A DNA stretch of 64,000 nt from Campylobacter hyointestinalis subsp. hyointestinalis. Its GTDB lineage: Bacteria; Campylobacterota; Campylobacteria; Campylobacterales; Campylobacteraceae. The notes beneath the pieces were generated by a model. The model did not search any database. It saw nothing but the letters and a program-made list of their open reading frames with translations, and was not told where the DNA came from. The DNA is taken from assembly GCF_013372145.1 (NCBI RefSeq), contig NZ_CP053827.1, forward strand, positions 1,426,001-1,490,000. The letters are read 5' to 3'. Both the position numbers and the translations under genes were made by a program. Below are positions 1 through 7,772 of this stretch, one piece after another; position 1 is the stretch's first letter, and each line of letters begins with the position of its first letter.

Positions 1-334
1 AGTATGCTTTTTGTTCGTCTTCACTTTTATCTTTTCTACTACAGATTATGGATTTAGCATAGTCTGAACTAGCTCTTAGATCATCTATTTTAGCATATAT
101 CACTACAACTTTTGAAGCAGTTGTGATCTGGACTTGATCCCAGCACGCCTTCTTCAAATCTTGCAAAAGCTCTTTATCTTCAACTACTTCAAATTCCCAC
201 GGCTGCATACCCATAGAAGAAGGGGCTAGTCTACCAGCTTCTAAAATATCATCAAAATCTGCACTGTTTATTTTTTTATTTTCATCAAAAACTTTACACG
301 CATGACGAAAGTTTAAGGCTTCTTTGAAATTCAT
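1..334 (-). CDS. Nitroreductase family protein (3' part cut by window edge)
   Basis: The reverse strand is open from an ATG at 334 to the window edge, so only about the first 110 residues are seen. It starts MNFKEALNFRHACKVFDEN and contains APSSMGMQPWEFEVVED, typical of the FMN-binding N-terminal half of NAD(P)H-dependent nitroreductases; the Arg near residue 9 and the APSS..QPW segment contact FMN in this family. An AAAGGA ribosome binding site lies 5 nt upstream. The gene starts 10 nt after the selD stop, so it is probably the last gene of yedF-selD-nitroreductase. The substrate cannot be inferred. Confidence 0.85.
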   Translation of the reverse strand, partial: MNFKEALNFRHACKVFDENKKINSADFDDILEAGRLAPSSMGMQPWEFEVVEDKELLQDLKKACWDQVQITTASKVVVIYAKIDDLRASSDYAKSIICSRKDKSEDEQKAY

Positions 335-344
335 CTTAATCCTT

Positions 345-1376
345 TTAAATCAAATTTATCTTATACTCTTTTTCTTTTGTTACCACGCCTATTATCTCAG
401 CTTTTTCATAACCGGCATTTTTTAAATTCGTTAATGCTCTATAAGCATCTTTTTCGGCTATGCTTAAAATTAATCCGCCACTAGTTTGTGCGTCGCAAAG
501 CAATATATCTGGGCTTGTTTGGCAAAATCTGGATATAAATTTAGCATTTTTGTAGCTACCTTCTGGTATTAGTCCAAGATCTGCGTATTTTCTTGCACTA
601 TTTAAGATAGGAACTAAACTTTGATATATATCAAAGCAAATATCATCTCTTAACATCTCGCTTAAATGCCCTAAAAAACCAAATCCAGTAACATCAGTAG
701 CAGCATTTACTTTTATATCTTCTAAAGCTTTAAGTGCATAAAAATTAAGCTGCGCCATTACACTTACTACTTCACAGGTCTCATCTATGCTTAAAAATCC
801 ACCTTTTAAAGCCGTGCTTAAGACACCACTTCCGAGAGGTTTGGTAAGTATAAGCAAATCACCTAATTTAGCCGTATTGTTCGCCCAAAAATCATTTGGA
901 TTTACGATGCCAGTTACGCTTAGGCCATAAATATTTTCTACTGTTTCTATACTATGTCCACCGACTAAAACAGCGCCGCATTCGCTTATTTTATTTTTGC
1001 CTCCAACCATAATCTCTTTTAAAATATCTCCGCTAAAATGACAACTATCAAAACCTACTATATTCATAGCTGTTATCGCTTTTGCACCCATAGCAAAGAT
1101 ATCGCTGAGCGAGTTTGCAGCTGCTATCTGTCCATATAAAAACGGATCATCGACCACCGGGGTAATAAAATCCAAAGTCTGAACGATAGCCGTATCGGCA
1201 TCAAGCTTAAATACTCCTGCATCTTCATTGCTATTTAGCGATGAAATGAGTCTGGGATCGCGCCTGATTATGTCGCCGATACTCTGTGTTAGACCCAACG
1301 GGTCTAGTTTGGCTGCACAACCTGACGCTTTTATAAATTTAGTAAGATTTTTATTATTATAAACTAACTGTTTCAT
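345..1376 (-). CDS. selD: Selenide, water dikinase SelD
   Basis: A 343-residue selenophosphate synthase, which makes selenophosphate from selenide and ATP for selenocysteine and selenouridine synthesis. Near the N-terminus SGCAAKLDP corresponds to the catalytic Cys/Sec-x-x-Lys loop: the catalytic position is Cys, not selenocysteine, and the second Cys found in E. coli (CGCK) is Ala. The AIRS-type ATP-binding core follows (FITPVVDDPFLYGQIAAAN, VGGHSIE, TDVTGFGFLGHL, AQTSGGL). The start overlaps the end of yedF by 20 nt, indicating translational coupling. Formate dehydrogenase is the usual selenoprotein client in this group; an fdhC gene lies far away at 54.5 kb. Confidence 0.95.
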   Translation of the reverse strand: MKQLVYNNKNLTKFIKASGCAAKLDPLGLTQSIGDIIRRDPRLISSLNSNEDAGVFKLDADTAIVQTLDFITPVVDDPFLYGQIAAANSLSDIFAMGAKAITAMNIVGFDSCHFSGDILKEIMVGGKNKISECGAVLVGGHSIETVENIYGLSVTGIVNPNDFWANNTAKLGDLLILTKPLGSGVLSTALKGGFLSIDETCEVVSVMAQLNFYALKALEDIKVNAATDVTGFGFLGHLSEMLRDDICFDIYQSLVPILNSARKYADLGLIPEGSYKNAKFISRFCQTSPDILLCDAQTSGGLILSIAEKDAYRALTNLKNAGYEKAEIIGVVTKEKEYKINLI

Positions 1377-1953
1377 TTTCTAAAAGTATATTCATTATCT
1401 CAAAAGCATTGCTCATACTTCCTACTCCTAGTCTATCTACAAGCCCCATAGCTTCTAAACAACTACCACAACTCAAGATCTTGACGCCTAAACCCTCTAA
1501 CTCTTTTAAAGCGGCATAGCTAGGATGAGATCTACCAGTAGTCATTAAAACTGCTTCATTCACGCATACTATATACGCTGGTCTTTTACTCTGTTCTAAA
1601 GAATGGATAGAGCCTAAAAACTTAGCTAAAAGCCCTCTTCCGATAGGATCGCTTCCGACTTTATCTTCTTTTAAAAATAAAACTTTATCTTTAAATTTGA
1701 TATCGCAATTATAGTTTTGAACGTTTTGGTCTATCAGCTCGTGAGTTTTTTTAAGAATAAGAGTATGATCGCCACCTTTTGAACTAACGCTAAACTCAAA
1801 TTTATTTGTACTCAAAAATTTTTTAACATTTGTAAATGAAGCTTCACTATTTAGTAAAATCTCTAAATCATCACCTATATTTAAATTCTCTATGCTATAT
1901 TTTGTCCTGATGATCGGCTCTGGACAATCTAAATTTCTACAATCTATTTGCAC
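1357..1953 (-). CDS. yedF: Selenium metabolism protein YedF (TusA-like plus DsrE-like)
   Basis: A 198-residue two-domain protein. Residues 1-70 form a TusA/SirA-like domain with the CPEP motif (RNLDCPEPIIRTK), whose Cys carries persulfide or selenium in this family. Residues about 90-195 form a DsrE-like domain ending LSCGSCLEAMGLVDRL. YedF commonly accompanies selD and is thought to take part in selenium delivery; its biochemistry is poorly defined. The start codon is GTG, with AAGGAG 6 nt upstream. It overlaps selD by 20 nt and is the first gene of its operon. Confidence 0.92.
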   Translation of the reverse strand: MQIDCRNLDCPEPIIRTKYSIENLNIGDDLEILLNSEASFTNVKKFLSTNKFEFSVSSKGGDHTLILKKTHELIDQNVQNYNCDIKFKDKVLFLKEDKVGSDPIGRGLLAKFLGSIHSLEQSKRPAYIVCVNEAVLMTTGRSHPSYAALKELEGLGVKILSCGSCLEAMGLVDRLGVGSMSNAFEIMNILLENETVSL

Positions 1954-1997
1954 TATTTCTCCTTAAATTTTGTATATTCAAACCTTGAATCAAAAGA

Positions 1998-2003
1998 ATT
2001 ATA
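1998..2003 (-). promoter_or_regulatory. -10 box for yedF-selD operon
   Basis: TATAAT on the reverse strand in the 86-nt gap between nspC and yedF, about 45 nt upstream of the GTG start. No clear -35 box, as usual for Campylobacter sigma-70 promoters. Confidence 0.6.
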
Positions 2004-2039
2004 ACGAATTTTTATATCGATAACGATTAAGAAAAAAGA

Positions 2040-3173
2040 TTAATTTCTCCTAGCGTAATCTTCATAGCCAAACTCACGCACGGTCTTTATCTCTCCGCTT
2101 TTACCTATCATAACTAAATTTGGAAGTTTTACGCCATTAAACGTACTGTTTTTGACTATGGTGTAGTGAATTTGATCTTCAAAAATAACCTTATCGCCGA
2201 CTTTGATCTCATTATCAAATTTAAAAATAGGATCGCCGGCAGCCGCTCCTACGATATCTCCAGCAAGACAAGTAGCACCACCAAAACGATAAGCAAATTT
2301 ACCATTACTGCTCTCACCACGCATTTTTGGGCGGTAAGGCATAAGAACGGTATCTGGCATATGACACTCCGCAGAAGCATCTATTATACAAGTTTTTTCT
2401 TCGTTTTCTACGATATCAAGCACACTTGAGATCAAAAATCCGCATTGCCAACCTACTGCTTCGCCTGGTTCTATGAAAACCTCTACGCCGTATTTTTTTC
2501 TAAATTTTTTTATAAGATCTATGAGCAAATTTATATCGTATCCGCTTTTTGTAATGTGATGCCCACCACCGAAATTTATCCATTTCATTTTTGGTATAAG
2601 ATTTCCAAACTGTTCTTCAAATTTACATAAAACAAGCTCTAAACTTTTAGCACTCTCTTCACAAAGTGCATGAAAATGAAGTCCGTCGATACCATCTATA
2701 TCTGTCTCATTAAAATTTGCTTTTGTTATACCAAGCCTTGAAAACTTACTGCAAGGATTATACATATCAGTCGGACTTGATGAAACTTCAGGGTTTATTC
2801 GCAGTCCTATACTTTTACCGCTTTTTATAGCTTTTACTTTAAATTTATCCCACTGCGCAAAACTGTTAAATACCACGTGATTAGATAGACTTAGAACCTC
2901 GTCTATATCATCATCGCTAAATGCTGGACAATAGGTATGTATCTCTTTAAATCCGTGGAATTTAGCGTATTTTGCCTCATGCAAACCGCTACAAGTCGCA
3001 CCGCTGAGATACTTTGCGACCAACTCCATACCTCCACTAAATGCAAAACCCTTTAAAGCACAAAGCACCTTTGTTCCGCTTTTTGTAGAAACATCTTTTA
3101 AAATTTGTAAATTTTTTTCAAGTTTAGCTTCTTCACAGACATAGGCTGGAGTTTTTATCTCATCAAATTTCAT
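2040..3173 (-). CDS. nspC: Carboxynorspermidine decarboxylase NspC
   Basis: A 377-residue PLP-dependent decarboxylase of the alanine racemase/ornithine decarboxylase fold type. It removes CO2 from carboxyspermidine or carboxynorspermidine in the alternative spermidine pathway used by Campylobacter. The PLP lysine is in CALKGFAFSGG. HFHALCEES and NFGGGHHITKSGYD match NspC, and EPGEAVGWQCG and DASAECHMPDT are the C-terminal active-site segments. The partner carboxyspermidine dehydrogenase is not in this window. The gene stands alone, with its own TATAAT upstream. Confidence 0.95.
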   Translation of the reverse strand: MKFDEIKTPAYVCEEAKLEKNLQILKDVSTKSGTKVLCALKGFAFSGGMELVAKYLSGATCSGLHEAKYAKFHGFKEIHTYCPAFSDDDIDEVLSLSNHVVFNSFAQWDKFKVKAIKSGKSIGLRINPEVSSSPTDMYNPCSKFSRLGITKANFNETDIDGIDGLHFHALCEESAKSLELVLCKFEEQFGNLIPKMKWINFGGGHHITKSGYDINLLIDLIKKFRKKYGVEVFIEPGEAVGWQCGFLISSVLDIVENEEKTCIIDASAECHMPDTVLMPYRPKMRGESSNGKFAYRFGGATCLAGDIVGAAAGDPIFKFDNEIKVGDKVIFEDQIHYTIVKNSTFNGVKLPNLVMIGKSGEIKTVREFGYEDYARRN

Positions 3174-3198
3174 ATACTCTCTTTTTTATTTTTGAAAG

Positions 3199-3204
3199 AT
3201 TATA
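3199..3204 (-). promoter_or_regulatory. -10 box for nspC
   Basis: TATAAT (reverse strand, within TAGTATAATC) about 26 nt upstream of the nspC ATG at 3173. Confidence 0.6.
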
Positions 3205-3268
3205 CTAAAAAATATCTGAAATTTTGGAATGTTTTTTTGTGATAATAAATTTAAAATATTAGTCTATT

Positions 3269-3829
3269 TTACAGACCAAAGTCAGCAGGTTTTCTCGTAA
3301 AATCAGAAGAAATTTGTTTGATATCATTTGTCTGTATGAGCCTTAAAATAGCCTCTTTGCAGTGAGCCAAGATCTCTTTTAGTGCTACTTTTTCTTCTTG
3401 AGTAAACTCACCTAAAACATAGCTGATAACTCCGCCTTTTGTGCGTCCTATACCTATGCGAACCCTATCGTAATCATTTCCTATAAGACTATCTATAGAT
3501 TTTATACCGTTGTGTCCACCACTACTTCCACCATTTTTAAATCTTACACTTCCAAAAGGAAGATCAAGATCATCGTGAACAACTATTATATGGTCAGGTT
3601 TATAAAAATCGTTGATAGGTTTGACGCAAAGTCCGCTAGCATTCATAAAAGTAGTCGGTTTTGCAATGAGTTGTGAGCCTTTTTTAAAAAGCTCACCTTT
3701 AAATTTCGCAGAGCTAACATCGGTAAATCCACCGTCAAGAAGTAGCAGATCGGCTAACATAAAACCTACGTTATGGCGAGTATTTTCATACTCTTTACCG
3801 ATATTTCCAAGCCCTACGACTAGAGTCAT
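3269..3829 (-). CDS. pth: Peptidyl-tRNA hydrolase
   Basis: A 186-residue Pth, which recycles peptidyl-tRNA in the cytoplasm by cleaving the ester bond. Family motifs: [19 protein letters not shown] with the catalytic His in [22 protein letters not shown] with the catalytic Asp, and [13 protein letters not shown]. Length is normal. Its ATG overlaps the rplY stop by one base (TAATG), so translation is coupled to rplY; the pair is conserved in many bacteria. Confidence 0.97.
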   Translation of the reverse strand: MTLVVGLGNIGKEYENTRHNVGFMLADLLLLDGGFTDVSSAKFKGELFKKGSQLIAKPTTFMNASGLCVKPINDFYKPDHIIVVHDDLDLPFGSVRFKNGGSSGGHNGIKSIDSLIGNDYDRVRIGIGRTKGGVISYVLGEFTQEEKVALKEILAHCKEAILRLIQTNDIKQISSDFTRKPADFGL

Positions 3830-4365
3830 TATTTTGCTTTGATAACGCCTACTACAGCAACACGTCCAGCTTCAACTATACTAACGCCCTCAGGAACTTT
3901 AATATCACGAACAAGGACTGTGTTATCAACATCAAGCGGACTTACGTCTATATCAAAACTATTTGGTAAATTTTTACCAGTACATTTAACGGTTAAACGT
4001 TTTTTAGATTGCAATAAAACACCTTTATTTTTAAGACCGATTGGAGTTCCAAATACTTTAACAGGAACCATGTATTTTGACACTTCATCATCAAGCACAA
4101 CTTTTAGATCTACGTGTTTTAAAGCACTTGTTACTGGATGTTTTTGATAATCAACAACCACGACATTATAAGTTTTGCCGCCAACATTTATAGGGAATTT
4201 CAAATCGCTTTTGCTTTTTACGGCTTTGATGAAATCATTTACTTTGAATGCAGCATTGATATTTTCAATACCTTTTGCGTAAATGTTAGCGATTAGATAA
4301 CCATCTTTCCTAAGAGCTTTTGTACTTCTCTTATCCATACTCTCTCTAACGATACCTTCTAACAT
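3829..4365 (-). CDS. rplY: 50S ribosomal protein L25 (CTC form)
   Basis: Ribosomal protein L25/TL5, which binds 5S rRNA. It has the N-terminal L25 domain and a C-terminal beta domain (CTC form), 178 residues. The frame is open further upstream, but I place the start at [18 protein letters not shown]. That ATG has AAAAGGA just upstream and matches the expected N-terminus; the upstream extension would overlap the promoter -10 box. It is followed directly by pth. Confidence 0.95.
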   Translation of the reverse strand: MLEGIVRESMDKRSTKALRKDGYLIANIYAKGIENINAAFKVNDFIKAVKSKSDLKFPINVGGKTYNVVVVDYQKHPVTSALKHVDLKVVLDDEVSKYMVPVKVFGTPIGLKNKGVLLQSKKRLTVKCTGKNLPNSFDIDVSPLDVDNTVLVRDIKVPEGVSIVEAGRVAVVGVIKAK

Positions 4366-4396
4366 CGTATTTCCTTTTAAAATAAAATAGTCGTGG

Positions 4397-4402
4397 ATTA
4401 TA
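4397..4402 (-). promoter_or_regulatory. -10 box for rplY-pth
   Basis: TATAAT (reverse strand) about 32 nt upstream of the chosen rplY ATG, in the short gap after pilT. It suggests rplY-pth can be transcribed independently of the long upstream operon. Confidence 0.55.
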
Positions 4403-4425
4403 TCCAAATTTAGTTAAATTTAGAC

Positions 4426-5619
4426 TTAGTCTATAGGTTTTAGAGGTATGATGTCATCATCTATCTCACAGCTTTTTGACCCATCTTTGTCGCCCAAAGT
4501 TCTGTTAAGATCGGCATTTTTTAGCCTTAGTTCTAGATCGTTTGAATTTGAAGCATTTTCTAATGCTTCTTTTTTGTCTATGATGCCTTTTTTATAAAGT
4601 TCTAACAGATGAGCTTCAAATGTTTGCATACCGCTATTTCCGCCAGACTCGTTTATAGCATCATAAATTTCGTCGTCTCTTCCTTCTAAGATCATATTTG
4701 AAATTCTAGGACTTGAAAGCATAATCTCAAGTGCTGCTATCCTACCTTTGCCATCTAAAGTTTTGCAAAGTCTTTGGCTGATTATGCCTTTTAAGACAGA
4801 AGCTAGTGAGAGCTTTATACGGTTTTGTTCTTTTCCTGGGAACATTGCGACTATTCTATTTATAGTATCTTTTGCATCTACGGTGTGAAGAGTAGAAAGT
4901 ACAAGGTGTCCTGTCTCAGCTGCGTGCATAGCTGTTTCTATAGTCTCAAGATCACGCATCTCACCGACTAATATAATATCTGGATCTTCTCTCAAAGCTC
5001 CTCTAAGAGCGTCCGCAAAATTTACCGTATCTTGTCCTACGCTTCTTTGATTTATAATACAATTTTCATCTCTATAAACAAATTCGATAGGATCTTCTAT
5101 CGTTATGATATGTGCTTTTCTATGCTTATTTATGTAGTTTATCATACTTGCTAAAGTCGTGGATTTTCCACTTCCAGTAGGTCCAGTAACTAGCACGATA
5201 CCTCTATAGACTTTTTTACATATATCTTCAACTGCGCTTGGAAGTTTAAGATCTTCAAACGAAGGCGGATTTACTGGAATAGTTCTAAAAACAGCACTTA
5301 CACCTTCCATTTGAAAAAAAATATTTACCCTAAATCTATAATCTTTATTTAATTTATAAGTAAAATCCACACTCTTTTTTTCTACTAATTCACCAAATCT
5401 ACCGCGAAGTAGCTCTTTAGCAAGAGTGAGTGCTTCTGAAGGGTCTAAAACCCTTTTATTTTCTACTGGGATTATCTCGCCTTTGACTCTTTTTCTTATA
5501 ACACCGCCGGCTTTTACGTGAAGATCGCTTCCTTTGGTATTTATGAGTTCCAAAAGATACTCATCCAACTCGGCTTTTAATTTAAAATCAAGCTCATTTA
5601 TGTTTATATCATAATTCAT
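4426..5619 (-). CDS. pilT: Type IV pilus retraction ATPase PilT/PilU family
   Basis: A 397-residue secretion/retraction ATPase. N-terminal PAS-like domain (ELINTKGSDLHVKAGG), then a RecA-like core with Walker A GPTGSGKST, Asp box ITIEDPIEF, Walker B DPDIILVGEMRD and His box LSTLHTVDA. AAETGHLVLSTLH is typical of PilT/PilU rather than PilB/GspE, which also carry a tetracysteine zinc motif absent here. The C-terminus is a charged tail. It is the distal gene after tal (6-nt gap); the ribosome binding site is weak. With the pilin-like genes at 52-53 kb it suggests a pilus or pseudopilus, possibly for DNA uptake or twitching. Confidence 0.88.
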   Translation of the reverse strand: MNYDININELDFKLKAELDEYLLELINTKGSDLHVKAGGVIRKRVKGEIIPVENKRVLDPSEALTLAKELLRGRFGELVEKKSVDFTYKLNKDYRFRVNIFFQMEGVSAVFRTIPVNPPSFEDLKLPSAVEDICKKVYRGIVLVTGPTGSGKSTTLASMINYINKHRKAHIITIEDPIEFVYRDENCIINQRSVGQDTVNFADALRGALREDPDIILVGEMRDLETIETAMHAAETGHLVLSTLHTVDAKDTINRIVAMFPGKEQNRIKLSLASVLKGIISQRLCKTLDGKGRIAALEIMLSSPRISNMILEGRDDEIYDAINESGGNSGMQTFEAHLLELYKKGIIDKKEALENASNSNDLELRLKNADLNRTLGDKDGSKSCEIDDDIIPLKPID

Positions 5620-5625
5620 AATGTT

Positions 5626-6624
5626 TTATCTTAAGCTTTTGAGTATCTCTTCAAAAGCATCGCAAAACGCTTTTAATCCATCATCAAGTAATATTTTGCA
5701 AGTATCATCATAATCTATATCCGCATTTTTTGCATCTGCAAAGAATTTATCCAAAACACTATCTTCTAAAATCTCTTTTGGAGTGTGATCTGATTTTATA
5801 AACGCTTTGATAGTATCAAGCGGAGCCGTATTTATCACATTTGGGTATAAAAGCTCTTTTATATAATAATCGCTTTCTAACTCGTTTCCTTTTACACCAG
5901 TACTAGCAAATAAAGCTCTGACATTGCTAAGTCCTGCGTTTTCTATCATTTTATAAGCTTTTGTAGCATTATAAATACCATATTTTGACGCCTCTAAATT
6001 TGCCTCTTTTAGCTTGCTATCAAGCAATCTATCAAAACGGCTTACAAATATGCTTATAACGCCTTTTGGTAGAGGTGCTCCGGGAAATCTTTTAGAGTAA
6101 GCTTTGCTTCCTTGTTTAAAGGCTTCTAGGCATTCATTTACAGCAGAGGTATTGAATATAAGAGTAGCATTTACGCTTATACCTTTTTTCATAAGTTCGC
6201 TCATAGCCTCAAATCCAGCCTTAGTAGCAGGGACTTTTATCATCACGTTCGGCATTTTTATAGTGTTAAATAGCCTTTTTCCCTCTTTATAAGTTCCTTC
6301 GCTATCATCATATAAATTCGGATCGACTTCTAAACTCACAAAACCATCATCACCGTCCGCATAATTTTTAAGCAGCTTATTTGCAGCGTTTTTAATATCT
6401 GATGTAGCTAAAATTTCATAAAGCTCTTTTGGGCTTTTTCTTTTATAATCATTCTTCATCTCTTCATAAGCGTTTGAAGAGCAAATGGCTGATTTAAAAA
6501 TAGCAGGATTGCTTGTAGCTCCATTTATAGTAGAGTTTTGTATCAAATTTAAAAACTCGCCGTTTATAAAATCTCTTTCTAAAAAATCACACCACAGTGA
6601 AAATTTAATATCATCCATATACAT
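5626..6624 (-). CDS. tal: Transaldolase
   Basis: A 332-residue transaldolase of the non-oxidative pentose phosphate pathway, which transfers dihydroxyacetone units between sugar phosphates. The substrate loop NSTINGATSNPAIF is near the N-terminus, and the Schiff-base Lys is in MIKVPATKAG. ISIFVSRFDRLLD and ALFASTGVK are further family segments. The ATG has AGGGG 5 nt upstream. It lies between serB and pilT in a tightly packed run. Confidence 0.94.
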   Translation of the reverse strand: MYMDDIKFSLWCDFLERDFINGEFLNLIQNSTINGATSNPAIFKSAICSSNAYEEMKNDYKRKSPKELYEILATSDIKNAANKLLKNYADGDDGFVSLEVDPNLYDDSEGTYKEGKRLFNTIKMPNVMIKVPATKAGFEAMSELMKKGISVNATLIFNTSAVNECLEAFKQGSKAYSKRFPGAPLPKGVISIFVSRFDRLLDSKLKEANLEASKYGIYNATKAYKMIENAGLSNVRALFASTGVKGNELESDYYIKELLYPNVINTAPLDTIKAFIKSDHTPKEILEDSVLDKFFADAKNADIDYDDTCKILLDDGLKAFCDAFEEILKSLR

Positions 6625-6632
6625 AAAAACCC

Positions 6633-7256
6633 CTATAAAATTTGTTTAATTTCCCTTAGATCTTTTACATCTACTATGTGAGTTGCTGCTTTTTTAAGTA
6701 TTTCGTTTGCGCAAAATGCTATACCAGTGCTTGCTTCTTTAAACATAGAAACGTCATTTGCCCCGTCTCCTACGCAAGCCACTTCTTCGTCTTTTAAATT
6801 TAAAAATTGCTTTAAACGTGCTAACATTTTACCTTTTGAGTCACTAAACATCATCTCTCCGCCAACGGCTCCTGTAAGAATCCCGTTTTTATGATGAAGT
6901 TCGTTTGCGAAGTTTATATCAAATCCAAGTTTAGCTTGTGCCGCGTCAGTTGCGATATGAAAACCGCCGCTAAATACAACCGTTTTTATACTTTTGGATT
7001 TTAAATAAGCTATGATCTCTTTTGCGCCATTTATAAATGGTAAATTTGAAGCTATATGTGTAGCATCTTCAAGTTTTAAACCTTCTATAAATTTTACTCT
7101 TTTCACTAAACTTTCATAAAAATCAAGCTCTCCAGCCATAGCTCTTTTTGTGATATCACAAACTTCTTTATCTTTTCCAACTGCTTTTGAAAGGATGGTG
7201 ATAGTCTCACCATCCATCAAAGTAGAATCAAAATCAAATACGCAAAGTTTTATCAT
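6633..7256 (-). CDS. serB: Phosphoserine phosphatase SerB
   Basis: A 207-residue HAD-superfamily phosphatase for the last step of serine synthesis. HAD motif I is FDFDSTLMDGE (nucleophile Asp8, acid Asp10), motif II is VVFSGGFHIATD, motif III Lys is in SDSKGKML, and motif IV is CVGDGANDVSMF. It lacks the N-terminal ACT domain of E. coli SerB, which is usual for short epsilonproteobacterial forms. It follows cheW with an 8-nt gap. Confidence 0.94.
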   Translation of the reverse strand: MIKLCVFDFDSTLMDGETITILSKAVGKDKEVCDITKRAMAGELDFYESLVKRVKFIEGLKLEDATHIASNLPFINGAKEIIAYLKSKSIKTVVFSGGFHIATDAAQAKLGFDINFANELHHKNGILTGAVGGEMMFSDSKGKMLARLKQFLNLKDEEVACVGDGANDVSMFKEASTGIAFCANEILKKAATHIVDVKDLREIKQIL

Positions 7257-7264
7257 CTAAAGCC

Positions 7265-7762
7265 TTAAAAATCACGTTTTAAAAGCGCTTCGACTTTTAA
7301 TATAGTAAGGATATTATTGTCCCTTTTACCTATACCTTGGATCATTCCTTTATCTCTTGCTAAAGTCTCAGGCGGCTGATCTATGCGGTTTTTATTTATC
7401 CTGATAGCCTCTGTAAGCCTATCTATAACAAAGCCTGCGATATTATCATCATCTTTCATAACTATGTAGCGTGTATTTGCAGTCATCTTTGTCGGATTTA
7501 GATTAAATTTGATTCTCAAATCTATAAGAGGTATTACGCTACCTCTTAGATTGAACACACCTAAAACATAGTCTGGAACACTAGGCACTCTAGTGTATTC
7601 TATAGGTTTGATTATCTCTTTTATGTACAAAATAGGAATCGCAAATTCTTCCTCGCCAACTATAAAGCCAACAAGTTGTTCAACTTCTTCTTTATCTCTA
7701 GCAGTAGGCTCTTTTATTTGTTGCTTCTGTTTTTGTAAAACTTGTTCTAATTTATCGCTCAT
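7265..7762 (-). CDS. cheW: Chemotaxis coupling protein CheW
   Basis: A 165-residue CheW that links chemoreceptors to the CheA kinase at the inner membrane. A charged 25-residue N-terminal extension is followed by a CheW fold (FIVGEEEFAIPILYIKEI, VLGVFNLRGSVIPLIDLR, AGFVIDRLTEAIRI). The order cheV-cheA-cheW with 3-nt and 10-nt gaps is the Campylobacter chemotaxis operon. Confidence 0.96.
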   Translation of the reverse strand: MSDKLEQVLQKQKQQIKEPTARDKEEVEQLVGFIVGEEEFAIPILYIKEIIKPIEYTRVPSVPDYVLGVFNLRGSVIPLIDLRIKFNLNPTKMTANTRYIVMKDDDNIAGFVIDRLTEAIRINKNRIDQPPETLARDKGMIQGIGKRDNNILTILKVEALLKRDF

Positions 7763-7772
7763 TTTACTTTCC

